64,000 bases of DNA from Hymenobacter aquaticus. GTDB lineage: Bacteria > Bacteroidota > Bacteroidia > Cytophagales > Hymenobacteraceae. Positions 8,673 through 17,183 of the stretch are shown here, in pieces (positions within the stretch are counted from its first letter, which is position 1; every line of letters begins with the position of its first letter). The notes beneath the pieces were generated by a model, which made no database searches, was not told the DNA's origin, and saw only the letters and a program-made list of their open reading frames with translations. The position numbers were made by a program, and so were the translations under genes. The stretch is from positions 1,488,001 through 1,552,000 of the forward strand of contig NZ_SRLC01000002.1 of assembly GCF_004765605.1 (NCBI RefSeq), in the 5' to 3' direction.

Positions 8673-9524
8673 ATGACGAAAGCCAAGGCCTATTTCCAGT
8701 TAATCAAATTCCGACTGGCATTGACGGTGGCCTTTTCCAGCGCCATCGGCTATTTGCTGGGCGCCCAGGAATTTGATTGGAGCCGGGCATTACTGGTGCT
8801 GTTGGGCGGTCTGGCCGTCACAGGCTCGGCCAATACCATCAACCAGATCCACGAAATCGAGCTGGACAAGCTCATGAAGCGCACGGCCAAGCGGCCGTTG
8901 CCCACGGGCGCGCTGAGTGCGGCTGAAGCCTGGGTGTTTGCCATCATCATGGGCGTCGCCGGGCTGTTCATTCTCGGGTACTTTTTCAATACGCTGGCGG
9001 CGGCGCTGTCCCTGCTGTCCCTGATTCTGTACGGGTTTGTATATACCCCGCTCAAGACCATTTCCCCCATTTGCGTGGCCGTAGGGGCTATTCCGGGGGG
9101 CATGCCTCCCTTGCTGGGCTGGGTAGCCGCCACGGGCGTATTGGGCACCGAGGCCTGGGTGCTGTTTGGTATTCAATTCATGTGGCAGTTTCCGCACTTT
9201 TGGGCCATTGCCTGGGTTTTGGATGAGGACTACAAGAAGGCCGGCTTCAAGATGCTGCCCACGCCGGGCGGCAAGGATTTGCGGACGGCTTTCCAGATCA
9301 TGACCTACACGCTGCTGCTGATTCCGCTGAGTCTGCTGCCGCTGCAGCTGGGCATGGCCGGCAAAACCTCGGCGCTGATTGCCGTGGTCTGCGGGGTGCT
9401 GTTTTTGATGCAGACCTTTTACCTGATGCGCACCTGCTCCAAGAAGGCGGCCATGCGCATCATGTTCGGGTCGTTTCTGTACCTGCCAATCGTGCAGATT
9501 GCGCTGGTTTTTGACAAAATTTAA
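8673..9524 (+). CDS. cyoE: Protoheme IX farnesyltransferase (heme O synthase)
   Basis: This UbiA-family prenyltransferase of 283 residues adds farnesyl to heme B, the step before heme A synthase. The first prenyl-binding motif reads NTINQIHEIELDKLMKRT, the form I associate with Bacteroidota, in place of the proteobacterial NDYFDRDID type. The second loop has WVLDEDYKKAGFKMLP. About nine helices are visible. I chose ATG 8673 over an upstream TTG at 8664. The next gene starts 9 bases after the stop. Confidence 0.94.
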   Translation: MTKAKAYFQLIKFRLALTVAFSSAIGYLLGAQEFDWSRALLVLLGGLAVTGSANTINQIHEIELDKLMKRTAKRPLPTGALSAAEAWVFAIIMGVAGLFILGYFFNTLAAALSLLSLILYGFVYTPLKTISPICVAVGAIPGGMPPLLGWVAATGVLGTEAWVLFGIQFMWQFPHFWAIAWVLDEDYKKAGFKMLPTPGGKDLRTAFQIMTYTLLLIPLSLLPLQLGMAGKTSALIAVVCGVLFLMQTFYLMRTCSKKAAMRIMFGSFLYLPIVQIALVFDKI

Positions 9525-9533
9525 CGTTTCAGG

Positions 9534-10121
9534 ATGGCAACTTCCGAAATATTGCAAGACAAAGAAGCCGGCACGGGGATGCACCCCAAACGGCTCTTAC
9601 TGCTGCTGATGATGATCAGCATCACCATGATTTTTGCCGCCTACACCAGCGCCTACATCGTGCGGCGGGAGGAAGGCAACTGGCTGGAATTTGACCTGCC
9701 CGGTGGCCTGCTCTATACCAGTGTTATTATTACCCTGAGCAGCCTTACCATGCAGTGGGCGTGGTTTTCGGCCCGCAAAGACGAAGTGCGGCGCGCGCAA
9801 ATCGGTATTGCTCTGACGCTTATCCTGGGCATCGTATTTCTGGTGGGCCAGTGGAACGTCTGGGGCGACCTGGTAGCCAACAAAATTCACTTTGGCGGCG
9901 TTGATGCTAATCCGTCGGGCTCCTTTCTGTACGTATTGACCGGCGTGCACGCTTTTCACCTGATTACGGGCCTCATCTTTTTGGTCGTCGTCTTGCGTAG
10001 AAGCCTGAACTATCAGGTGCATTCCCGCCAGATGCTCTCCATTGGCAATGCGACAATCTACTGGCACTTCCTCGGCGCGCTTTGGTTGTACCTGTATTTG
10101 TTCCTACTTTTGAACCACTGA
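9534..10121 (+). CDS. Cytochrome c oxidase subunit III-like protein (short form)
   Basis: The 195-residue protein has five helices and the subunit III signatures FAAYTSAYIVRREEGNW near the N-terminus, GVHAFHLITGL near 145 and YWHFLGALWLYLYLFL at the C-terminus. It lacks the extra N-terminal helices of full-length subunit III. The gene for a longer version follows after 22 bases. Family knowledge places it in the oxidase complex or its assembly. Which of the two subunit III proteins is stoichiometric cannot be told from the sequence. Confidence 0.88.
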   Translation: MATSEILQDKEAGTGMHPKRLLLLLMMISITMIFAAYTSAYIVRREEGNWLEFDLPGGLLYTSVIITLSSLTMQWAWFSARKDEVRRAQIGIALTLILGIVFLVGQWNVWGDLVANKIHFGGVDANPSGSFLYVLTGVHAFHLITGLIFLVVVLRRSLNYQVHSRQMLSIGNATIYWHFLGALWLYLYLFLLLNH

Positions 10122-10143
10122 TTTCGTTTTTACTTCGCTCGTT

Positions 10144-10917
10144 ATGTCCACCACCTCCACGACGCAGACGCTTCACAACAACGCCTCCATCGAGCGGCCC
10201 CGCTCCGGGACCTGGGATGGCGGCAACGAACCCTTTAAGGCTAGCTATGGCAAGCTGATGATGTGGTTCTTCCTGCTGTCGGATGCCTTCACGTTTGCCG
10301 CCTTCCTGACAACCTACGGGTTGATGCGCCACCGCCACCTGGCTTACGCCGGTGACCACAAAGACTTTGTGTTCTCCACGGCGTACTGGCCCATTCCGGA
10401 CAAAGTATTCAACTCCTTCCCCGGTCTGCACGGCTACGACCTGCCGCTGGCTTTCGTGGCGTTGATGACGATGATCCTGATCTTCAGTTCCGTAACGATG
10501 GTACTGGCCGTAGAAGCCGGTCACCGCATGGACAAGGCTGACGTGCAGAAATGGCTGTTGTGGACCTTGCTCTTCGGCGCGACGTTCGTGAGCTGCCAGG
10601 CCTGGGAGTGGAGCCACTTCATCAGTGGTACTGATGCCGGCACCAAGATGCTGGACGGCACGATTTTCCACGGAGCTAACCTGCAGATGAATGAGTACGG
10701 TCCCGTACTGTTCGCCGATCTGTTCTTCTTCATCACCGGTTTCCACGGCACCCACGTATTCAGCGGCCTGGTGTTGCTGACCTGGGCCTTCATTGCTACC
10801 ACCAACGGTACGTTTGAGAAGCGCGGCCACTACGAGATGGTGGAGAAAATCGGTTTGTACTGGCACTTTGTAGACCTGGTGTGGGTATTCGTATTCACCT
10901 TCTTCTACCTCGTTTAA
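10144..10917 (+). CDS. coxC: Cytochrome c oxidase subunit III
   Basis: This 257-residue subunit III keeps the core pattern. It has KLMMWFFLLSDAFTFAAF near residue 37, a glutamate-containing helix (ACQAWEWSH type), FHGTHVFSGL near 202 and YWHFVDLVWVFVFTFFY at the end. An inserted hydrophilic region (about 80-100) is not present in the shorter paralogue just upstream. Subunit III stabilises proton uptake by subunit I. It lies in line with subunit IV 48 bases downstream, in a single oxidase transcription unit. Confidence 0.93.
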   Translation: MSTTSTTQTLHNNASIERPRSGTWDGGNEPFKASYGKLMMWFFLLSDAFTFAAFLTTYGLMRHRHLAYAGDHKDFVFSTAYWPIPDKVFNSFPGLHGYDLPLAFVALMTMILIFSSVTMVLAVEAGHRMDKADVQKWLLWTLLFGATFVSCQAWEWSHFISGTDAGTKMLDGTIFHGANLQMNEYGPVLFADLFFFITGFHGTHVFSGLVLLTWAFIATTNGTFEKRGHYEMVEKIGLYWHFVDLVWVFVFTFFYLV

Positions 10918-10965
10918 TACGAACTAGACTCGTCTTTTTTCCTTCGCTTTTACTTCCTTACGCAT

Positions 10966-11307
10966 ATGGCTCATCACGCAACTGACCACACCCAGCCAAC
11001 CGGTGAGATTCCGCGCCCCGTCACGGGCTGGATCTGGAAAACGTTCTTCGTTCTGGTAGGCGTTACGGCCCTCGAGTTTGCCGTAACCTTCATTATGGAC
11101 CCCAGCACCTTCCGGAACTCGATTCTGATTGTGCTGACCATCTTCAAGGCTTTCTTCATCGTGGCGGAGTTCATGCACCTCAAGCATGAAACCAAGGGCC
11201 TGATCTGGTCGATTCTGGTGCCGATGGCGCTGCTGATCTGGCTGATGGTGGCTCTGATTACCGAGGGCTCGGCTATTGGCGAGGCCATCTACAACGCCTT
11301 TAAGTAA
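10966..11307 (+). CDS. Cytochrome c oxidase subunit IV family protein
   Basis: The 113-residue protein has a short polar N-terminus and three helices (about 22-42, 45-65 and 76-98). It contains FKAFFIVAEFMHLKHETK, typical of the prokaryotic subunit IV (CyoD/CtaF-like) family. It is an accessory oxidase subunit. The spacing to the Sco gene is 3 bases, which supports co-transcription. Confidence 0.88.
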   Translation: MAHHATDHTQPTGEIPRPVTGWIWKTFFVLVGVTALEFAVTFIMDPSTFRNSILIVLTIFKAFFIVAEFMHLKHETKGLIWSILVPMALLIWLMVALITEGSAIGEAIYNAFK

Positions 11308-11310
11308 GCA

Positions 11311-11985
11311 ATGCGGCCCAAGCAAACCCTGGTTCTGGGCCTCATTCTGCTCTTGCCGGTACTAGCGTTTTTGTTTCTAAAAACCTTCGGTACTAATCGT
11401 TTCGCGCTGCCAACGTACCTGCCCGACCGTGTCGATTCGACGCAGGTGGGCGGGGAGTGGCAGCGCGATACTGTTTTTCATACCCTGCGTGATTTTCGCC
11501 TGCCTTCCCAGTCGGGGCGCGTGGTAAGCCAGCAGGACCTGAAAGGCGGGCTGTACGTGGCCAGTTTCTTTTTTGCCACCTGCCCCGGCGCCTGCCCCAA
11601 GGTCAATAGCCAGCTGATGCGGGTGCAGGAGAAGTTCCGCAAAGAGCCCCGCGTGAAGCTCGTGTCTTTCACCGTCGACCCCGAGCACGACTCGGTGGCG
11701 GTGCTGGCCCGCTACGCCGAGCGGTACGGTGCTATTGCCGGCAAGTGGTTTTTCCTGACCGGCAACAAAGCTGAGCTGTACCGGTTAGCAACGGAGGAGT
11801 TTCGCCTGCCCGCGCCCGCGGGAGCCGCCCCCGGCATCGTGCACAGCCAGAACCTGTACCTGGTGGACCGCAACCACCAGGTGCGGGGCATTTACGACGG
11901 CACCAAGCCGCGGGAGGTAGAGCGCCTCATCACCGAAATCAGCGTTTTGCTGTACACCTATGACCACGACAAGTCCGGTCACTAA
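11311..11985 (+). CDS. SCO1/SenC/PrrC copper chaperone
   Basis: This 224-residue thioredoxin-fold protein is anchored by an N-terminal helix (about 6-25). Its copper-binding site is visible as Cys91 and Cys95 in ATCPGACPKVN, with the third ligand His178 in IVHSQNLYLV. Sco proteins deliver copper to the CuA centre of subunit II or keep its cysteines reduced. The gene lies within the oxidase cluster, and its last 26 bases overlap the following DUF420 gene, so the two are likely coupled. Confidence 0.95.
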   Translation: MRPKQTLVLGLILLLPVLAFLFLKTFGTNRFALPTYLPDRVDSTQVGGEWQRDTVFHTLRDFRLPSQSGRVVSQQDLKGGLYVASFFFATCPGACPKVNSQLMRVQEKFRKEPRVKLVSFTVDPEHDSVAVLARYAERYGAIAGKWFFLTGNKAELYRLATEEFRLPAPAGAAPGIVHSQNLYLVDRNHQVRGIYDGTKPREVERLITEISVLLYTYDHDKSGH

Positions 11986-12517
11986 TCCAGCGGGTGGTAA
12001 TGCCCGGATTAAGGCCATTATGATCATCCTGGGAGTGGCTATACCAGTGGTAGTAGCCATTCTGCATTTTTTCTCCAAGTCATTTCACATTGCCGGCGCG
12101 CAGGTCAAGTTCCTGCCGGCCGTCAATGCCGTGCTGAACTCCCTGACGGCAGTGTGTCTGCTACTGGGCTACTACTTCATCCGGCAGAAGCAGGTGCTCA
12201 GGCACCGGGCCATGATGGGTACCGCCTTCCTGCTGGGGGCCTTGTTCCTGGTGTCGTACGTGATGTACCATTCCCAGGTCGAATCGACGAAGTTCGGGGG
12301 GGAAGGCCTGATTCGCGGCGTGTACTACTTTATCCTGCTCAGCCACATCCTGCTGGCCGCCGTGACGGTGGGCCTGGTGCTGTTTACGCTGTACTTTGCC
12401 CTGACCGAGCAGTTTGCCAAACACCGCCGCATTGCCCGCTGGACCTTTCCCATCTGGCTTTACGTTTCCGTAACGGGCGTTATCGTGTACTTCATGATTT
12501 CGCCGTACTATACCTGA
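11960..12517 (+). CDS. DUF420 membrane protein, oxidase-linked
   Basis: The 185-residue product has four helices (about 17-36, 51-69, 84-104 and 125-145) and a fifth near the C-terminus. It matches the DUF420/YozB-like family, found beside sco and cta genes. It contains VMYHSQVESTKFGGEG, a polar loop with a conserved-looking histidine. The role is unknown; oxidase assembly is the usual inference from its neighbours. The start overlaps the sco gene by 26 bases in another frame. A later start would remove only part of the N-terminal tail. Confidence 0.85.
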   Translation: MTTTSPVTNPAGGNARIKAIMIILGVAIPVVVAILHFFSKSFHIAGAQVKFLPAVNAVLNSLTAVCLLLGYYFIRQKQVLRHRAMMGTAFLLGALFLVSYVMYHSQVESTKFGGEGLIRGVYYFILLSHILLAAVTVGLVLFTLYFALTEQFAKHRRIARWTFPIWLYVSVTGVIVYFMISPYYT

Positions 12518-12558
12518 GTTGCAGGCAACTTTTTCTCACGCAGTTGGTTTTCAAAGAG

Positions 12559-12801
12559 ATGAAAAAGATAGGAGCTGGATTATTCGCCCTGATGCTGGCC
12601 GTGCTGCTGAGCCTGGCTCCGCTGGCCTCGCAGGCGCAGTGCACCATGTGTAAAACGCAGGTGGAAGCGGCCCGCACCGAAAAGGACGCCTACGATACCT
12701 CGGGCCTGAACAAGGGCATCGTGTACCTGATGACGATTCCGTACCTGCTCATTGGCACGGTGGGCTACTTCTGGTACCGCAACAGCCACAAGAAGAAATA
12801 A
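12559..12801 (+). CDS. Small signal-peptide protein with CTMCK motif and one C-terminal helix
   Basis: This 80-residue gene lies between DUF420 and DUF983. An N-terminal signal peptide (about 1-27, ending ASQAQ) is followed at once by CTMC, a CxxC pair that would face the periplasm. A soluble stretch and one membrane helix (about 53-72) come next, then the basic end RNSHKKK. The same frame is open upstream, but the signal peptide fixes the ATG at 12559. The stop overlaps the DUF983 ATG by one base. A role in copper or thiol chemistry for the oxidase is inference only. Confidence 0.82.
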   Translation: MKKIGAGLFALMLAVLLSLAPLASQAQCTMCKTQVEAARTEKDAYDTSGLNKGIVYLMTIPYLLIGTVGYFWYRNSHKKK

Positions 12802-13181
12802 TGGCGGAGCCCTCTTCCACGGGGTGGGCCCTGCTGAATCTGAAGTGTCCGCGGTGCCACCGCGGACCTTTGTTTAAGTACTCGGCCCTGAATCTGACGA
12901 AGTTCGACGACATGTACGAGGCGTGCCCCGACTGTGGGCAGCATTACGAGCCGGAAGTGGGATTTTACTGGGGTGCCATGTACGTCAGCTACGGCTTCTC
13001 CGTAGGCATTGTGGTGCTGGTGGGCGTGCTGCTCTACTACCTGGCCCACGACCCGCCGGTTTGGGTGTACGTCAGCACCGTGGCCGCGGCCGTGCTGCTG
13101 CTCACGCCGCTGCTGTTTCGCTACGCTAGGGCCGTGATGCTATACTTCTTCGGCGGCGTCCACTACAAGCCGCCCCGTTGA
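12801..13181 (+). CDS. DUF983 zinc-ribbon membrane protein
   Basis: The 126-residue protein starts with two CxxC pairs (CPRC near residue 16 and CPDC near 44), typical of the DUF983 zinc-ribbon-like N-terminus. Two helices follow (about 58-80 and 86-106). The family is often beside cytochrome oxidase genes in Bacteroidota and Alphaproteobacteria, with unknown function. It is the last gene of the respiratory run: a hairpin terminator follows after 29 bases. Confidence 0.85.
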   Translation: MAEPSSTGWALLNLKCPRCHRGPLFKYSALNLTKFDDMYEACPDCGQHYEPEVGFYWGAMYVSYGFSVGIVVLVGVLLYYLAHDPPVWVYVSTVAAAVLLLTPLLFRYARAVMLYFFGGVHYKPPR

Positions 13182-13208
13182 AGCCCTGCCCCGGCTGCCG
13201 GAAATAGG

Positions 13209-13236
13209 AAATGCCGCCAATTGGCGGCATTTTTGT
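13209..13236 (+). terminator. Terminator after DUF983
   Basis: ATGCCGCC (13211-13218) and GGCGGCAT (13223-13230) form a perfect stem with loop AATT and then TTTTG. The in-frame ATG of the following reading frame lies inside this stem, which argues that the kinase gene starts further down. Confidence 0.8.
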
Positions 13237-13269
13237 TTGGGCTGCCTCCCGATTCGCGCCGTATTTTTA
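13236..13269 (+). promoter_or_regulatory. Possible promoter for the histidine kinase gene
   Basis: TTTG at 13236-13239 and TATTTTTA at 13262-13269 are 22 bases apart. They resemble the Bacteroidota -33 TTTG and -7 TAnnTTTG pair, with the last base of the -7 box changed. The position, between a terminator and the proposed TTG start at 13292, is suitable. Confidence 0.3.
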
Positions 13270-13291
13270 TCGATTACCGTATCTGCCGCTG

Positions 13292-16200
13292 TTGAAGTCG
13301 TCCCGTTTTTCTCCGCTTGTTCTGCTGCTGGCTGCCTGCATTTGCTTTGTGGGCGCCTACCTCAGCAACCGTTTTGGAGCGCGGGCCTCCGGCGTGCTGG
13401 TACACACCGACGTGGTGCGCCTCCAGAACCTGGTGGAAGGAGCCGAGCACACGGCCCAGCGGGAAGCCAATGAAGTAGCCCGCCGCCTGCAGAGCGGGGA
13501 GCTGAACTTTGGTACGCTCGTCGGCCATACCACCTATCCGTGCTTCGTCTTCCGGGGCGAAAAACTCCTGTACTGGTCGGACCACACGACGCGGCCCGAG
13601 CCGGAGAATGCCGCCCAGAGCTTCCGCGAGAAGCTGGTGGAAATGCGCTTTGGCTACTACCTGGCCTTGCGCCAGCCGGCGGGGCCCTACGTGGTGCTCA
13701 CCTACGTACCCCTGGAAAAGCGCTACGGCATCAGCAACCGGTACCTGCGCGAAGGATCCGACAAGGCCCTGTTCAAGGGGCTGAACGTGCGTATTATGCC
13801 CAACATGCCCGGCTCCCGGCTGCCGTGGCTGCGCTCGGAGGAAGGCAAATACTTGTTTTCGGTGGAAAGCCTGCAGCCCAATCCGATTACGGGCAAATAC
13901 CTGCTGCTGGCGTTTCTGCTGCTGGGTACGGGCCTCTACGTGGTGGGCTGGCTGTTGCAGGCCCGGCGGCTGTTGCGGCGCGGCAACATCCTGGCGGGGG
14001 CGGCCAGCGTGGTCGTACCGCTGGCCGTGTACCGGGCCGCGCTGCTGTACCTGGGGCTGCCGTTTTCGGTGGTCGAGCTGCCTCTGTTTGATCCGCGGGT
14101 GTACGCCGCCTCCTGGTTGTCGCCCTCGCTCGGCGACTTGCTCATCAACGCGTTTCTGCTGCTGCTGACGGCCTACTACGTGCTGCTGCTGTTCCGGCGC
14201 TACGGCGTGGTGCGGCAGGTGCGGCACGTGGAAGGGCTGGGCGCGCGGGCAGCTGTGGGCACGGTCGTGGTATTTGCGTTTCTGGGGTTGCTGGAACTGC
14301 TGTTTCATTTCTACTCCAACAGTTTCAACAACTCCCAGCTGGTCCTGGACATCACCCAGAACATCCAGGTGTCGGGGTTTAAGCTTTTGCTGTGCTTTGC
14401 CATCGTGCTGCACACGGGCAGCTACCTGGTCGGGTTTTATATTCTGTCCCAGTCCTTTATTGCCATCGGGCGGCCCAGCTCCAAGCGGCTGGGCGCCTCG
14501 ATGCTGGCCCTGGCGACGCTGGTGATTCTGCCGGCGGGCGTGGTGCTGGGCGAGGCGCAGGCCATTCTGCTGGGGCTCACGCTGCTGTTTTTTCTGGTGG
14601 TGCGCCTTACCGGACTCAAGCAGATTGCCTCCATCATGCCCTACCAGGTGTATCTGTTCATCTTCCTGATGCTGGGTATCAGCTCGGCAGTGGGGGCGTT
14701 GGCGTTGTATGAGCACTTCGACCGGCAGCTGGTGCTTACCAAGCAGAAGATAGCCGGCAACCTGCTCGTCGATAACGATTTGCAGGGTGAATACCTGCTG
14801 GCCGAGCGCAGCCGCGAACTGGCCGCCGACCCGCTGATTCGCTCGATGCTGGCCAGCCCGTTTGCCAACCAGGACGTGGTGCGCCAGAAAATCGTGAAGT
14901 ACTATCTGCGCGACTATTTCGACAAGTACGAAGTCACGGTGACGCTCTTCGACCCGGCCGGCAAGCCCATTCAGGAGGCGAAGAAAAAGCCCGGCCTGGC
15001 GGCCACGCGCCAACAGCTGCTGCGCGCCGCCCTGCCCACCGACCAGCCCAACCTCTACCTGATCCGCAACCCCAGCTCGTTCAGCACCCGGCGCTACGTG
15101 TCGTTTGTGGGCGTGCCCAGTCCGCGCGGGGGCGTGAGTACGGTGCTGCTGGAGCTGTCGTTGAAGAAGCTCACGGCCAACAGCGTGGTGCCCGAGCTGC
15201 TGGTCGACCAGAAGTTTTTCCAGCCCAGCCTGGGCCCCGAGCTTAGCTACGCCGGCTTCGAGCACAGCCGGCTGGTGTACAACGAAGGCGACTTCGACTA
15301 CGCCAACCGCCTCTCGTTGCAGCAGCTCCAAGACCCGCGCCTCTACACCACGGGCCTGTCGGTCGATGGGTTTCACCACTTTGCCGTGCGCGGCCCCCAG
15401 AACCGCACGGCAGTCGTTACCACGGCCACCTACTCCTTTGCCGACTGGCTGGCCAACTTCTCTTTCCTGTTTCTGCTGCACACCTTTTTCTGGCTGGTGG
15501 CCATCGGCATCTACATGCTGGCCCGGGGACGGTACTTCGAGGCGTTCCGGACCAACTTCAGCACCAAGATTCAGCTGTTTCTCAACTTCGGTATCTTGGT
15601 GCCGCTTATCGTGGTCAGCATTGCCACGGCCAGCCAGGTGACGAGCTCCTACAAGCGCGACCTGCTGCGCACCTACGAGCGGCGGGGTAAGGCGGTGCAG
15701 GAAAACCTGCTGAAAAACCGGGCCGTGCTGGCCGACTCTTCCAGCCGGGCGGCCCTCGTCGACCTGGCCGACAACGTGTCGGGTCTCACCGAAACCGACC
15801 TGAACCTCTACGATGCCCAGGGCGAGCTGCTGGTGAGCAGTCAGCCCCTCATCTTCGAATCGGGGCTGCTGAGCCCGCTGATGAACCCCCAGGCCGCCGC
15901 CGCCCTGGCCGAGCAGGCCCAGCCCCGGGTGCTGCTCACCGAGCGGGCCGGCACCCTGTCGTTCAACTCGCTGTATCTGCCCCTGCGCACTACGGTGGGG
16001 CCGGAGCGGGCCAACGTGGTGGTGGGCTACGTGGGCATTCCGTTCTTCGACTCCGAGAAAGAACTGGATAACAAGCTGATTGAGCTGATTTCGACCATTC
16101 TGAACATCTTCACCGTGATGTTCATCCTGTTTCTGATTCTGACCTTCATTGCCTCTCGCCTGCTGACTTCGCCCCTGAAGGTGCTGACCGAAAAGCTGAA

Positions 16201-17026
16201 GCACACCACCCTCACCGGGCAGAACGAAATGCTGGCCTACGAGTCGTCGGATGAAATCGGGCTGCTGGTGCGCGAGTACAACGCCATGCTGCTGAAGCTG
16301 GAGGAAAGCAAGCAGGAACTGGCCACCCAGGAAAAAGAGGCCGCCTGGCGCGAAATGGCCCGGCAGGTAGCCCACGAAATCAAGAACCCGCTGACGCCGA
16401 TGAAGCTGAGCCTGCAGTTTCTGCAGAAGGCCATTGCCGAAAAGCGCCCCAACGCCGAGGAGCTTATCGGCAAGATTTCCCAGACCCTGATAACCCAGGT
16501 CGACGTGCTCAGCGACATTGCCACTTCGTTCAGCAACTTCACCAACCTGCCCGCCATGCGGCCTGAGCGCCTCGACGTGGCCTCCATCCTGCGCCGCTGC
16601 GTGGGTTTGCACCAGGGTGGGGCCCGGGGTGGCAGCATCGAGCTGGAGCTGCCGCAAGAAGCGGAGGAGGGCCGCTACGTGGTGTTTGCCGACGAAAACC
16701 TGCTGGTGCGCACTTTCAACAACCTGCTGATAAACGCCCTGCAAGCCGTGCCCGACAGCCGCCGGCCCCTGATTACCGCCTCCATCGAGCCCGTGCCCGA
16801 CTCGGACCGGGTGCGGGTCTGCATTCAGGACAACGGCGCGGGCATTCCGGAAACCGTGCGCGACAAGGTGTTCGTGCCCAACTTCACGACCAAGGAATCC
16901 GGCTCGGGCATCGGGCTGGCGGTGGCCCGGCGCGGCATTGAAAGCGCGGGCGGGCGAATCTGGTTTGAAACCGAGGAAGGCGCAGGAACCACGTTTTGCA
17001 TTGAGCTGCCGCTGGCCCCGGCTTAG
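13292..17026 (+). CDS. Large membrane histidine kinase (NtrY-like)
   Basis: About 1244 residues from the proposed TTG start. A first helix (RFSPLVLLLAACICFVGAYL) precedes an extracytoplasmic region. A block of about eight helices follows, then another soluble region, two more helices bracketing a sensor domain, and a HAMP segment near 950-1000. The kinase core holds the H-box REMARQVAHEIKNPLTP (His about 1028), N-box NNLLINALQAVP, G1 DNGAGIPE and G2 ESGSGIGLAVARR. No response regulator is adjacent. The frame opens at ATG 13211, but that codon is inside the terminator stem; TTG 13292 starts directly before the first helix. Confidence 0.85.
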   Translation: MKSSRFSPLVLLLAACICFVGAYLSNRFGARASGVLVHTDVVRLQNLVEGAEHTAQREANEVARRLQSGELNFGTLVGHTTYPCFVFRGEKLLYWSDHTTRPEPENAAQSFREKLVEMRFGYYLALRQPAGPYVVLTYVPLEKRYGISNRYLREGSDKALFKGLNVRIMPNMPGSRLPWLRSEEGKYLFSVESLQPNPITGKYLLLAFLLLGTGLYVVGWLLQARRLLRRGNILAGAASVVVPLAVYRAALLYLGLPFSVVELPLFDPRVYAASWLSPSLGDLLINAFLLLLTAYYVLLLFRRYGVVRQVRHVEGLGARAAVGTVVVFAFLGLLELLFHFYSNSFNNSQLVLDITQNIQVSGFKLLLCFAIVLHTGSYLVGFYILSQSFIAIGRPSSKRLGASMLALATLVILPAGVVLGEAQAILLGLTLLFFLVVRLTGLKQIASIMPYQVYLFIFLMLGISSAVGALALYEHFDRQLVLTKQKIAGNLLVDNDLQGEYLLAERSRELAADPLIRSMLASPFANQDVVRQKIVKYYLRDYFDKYEVTVTLFDPAGKPIQEAKKKPGLAATRQQLLRAALPTDQPNLYLIRNPSSFSTRRYVSFVGVPSPRGGVSTVLLELSLKKLTANSVVPELLVDQKFFQPSLGPELSYAGFEHSRLVYNEGDFDYANRLSLQQLQDPRLYTTGLSVDGFHHFAVRGPQNRTAVVTTATYSFADWLANFSFLFLLHTFFWLVAIGIYMLARGRYFEAFRTNFSTKIQLFLNFGILVPLIVVSIATASQVTSSYKRDLLRTYERRGKAVQENLLKNRAVLADSSSRAALVDLADNVSGLTETDLNLYDAQGELLVSSQPLIFESGLLSPLMNPQAAAALAEQAQPRVLLTERAGTLSFNSLYLPLRTTVGPERANVVVGYVGIPFFDSEKELDNKLIELISTILNIFTVMFILFLILTFIASRLLTSPLKVLTEKLKHTTLTGQNEMLAYESSDEIGLLVREYNAMLLKLEESKQELATQEKEAAWREMARQVAHEIKNPLTPMKLSLQFLQKAIAEKRPNAEELIGKISQTLITQVDVLSDIATSFSNFTNLPAMRPERLDVASILRRCVGLHQGGARGGSIELELPQEAEEGRYVVFADENLLVRTFNNLLINALQAVPDSRRPLITASIEPVPDSDRVRVCIQDNGAGIPETVRDKVFVPNFTTKESGSGIGLAVARRGIESAGGRIWFETEEGAGTTFCIELPLAPA

Positions 17027-17117
17027 GTGGCAGTTGCTCGTTGTCAGTTGGTAGGTTGGTCTGCTCACCTTCGCACTAACAACGAGCAACGAACAACTGA
17101 CAACTAAAAACTAAACC
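17027..17117 (+). repeat. Intergenic word-hairpin E3 (kinase - surface protein)
   Basis: Starting right after the kinase stop, the G/T arm repeats GTTGCTCGTTGTCAGTTG. Bases 17033-17048 pair with 17075-17090 at 15 of 16 positions across a 26-base loop. The C/A arm continues as GAACAACTGACAACTAAAAAC. Sixty-six further bases separate it from the next ATG at 17184. Confidence 0.8.
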
Positions 17118-17183
17118 AAGGGCTTTGCGCGTTGTGGAGCCACCCGAGTTGCCTTGCGCATCCTAACCCGTTTTCAGCCCCGA

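Noticed and set aside
12530..12555. Short GTTGC/GCAAC hairpin with T run after the DUF420 gene
   Set aside because: The stem is only 5 bp with a 2-base loop, too small to call a terminator.
12154..12558. Upstream extension of the 80-residue CxxC protein
   Set aside because: It overlaps the DUF420 gene in another frame and has no family-like sequence; the signal peptide starts at 12559.
13274..17089. A 1271-codon open frame on the minus strand, opposite the histidine kinase
   Set aside because: It is a GC-rich shadow frame full of His, Gln and Arg with no domain. The plus-strand kinase has clear motifs throughout.
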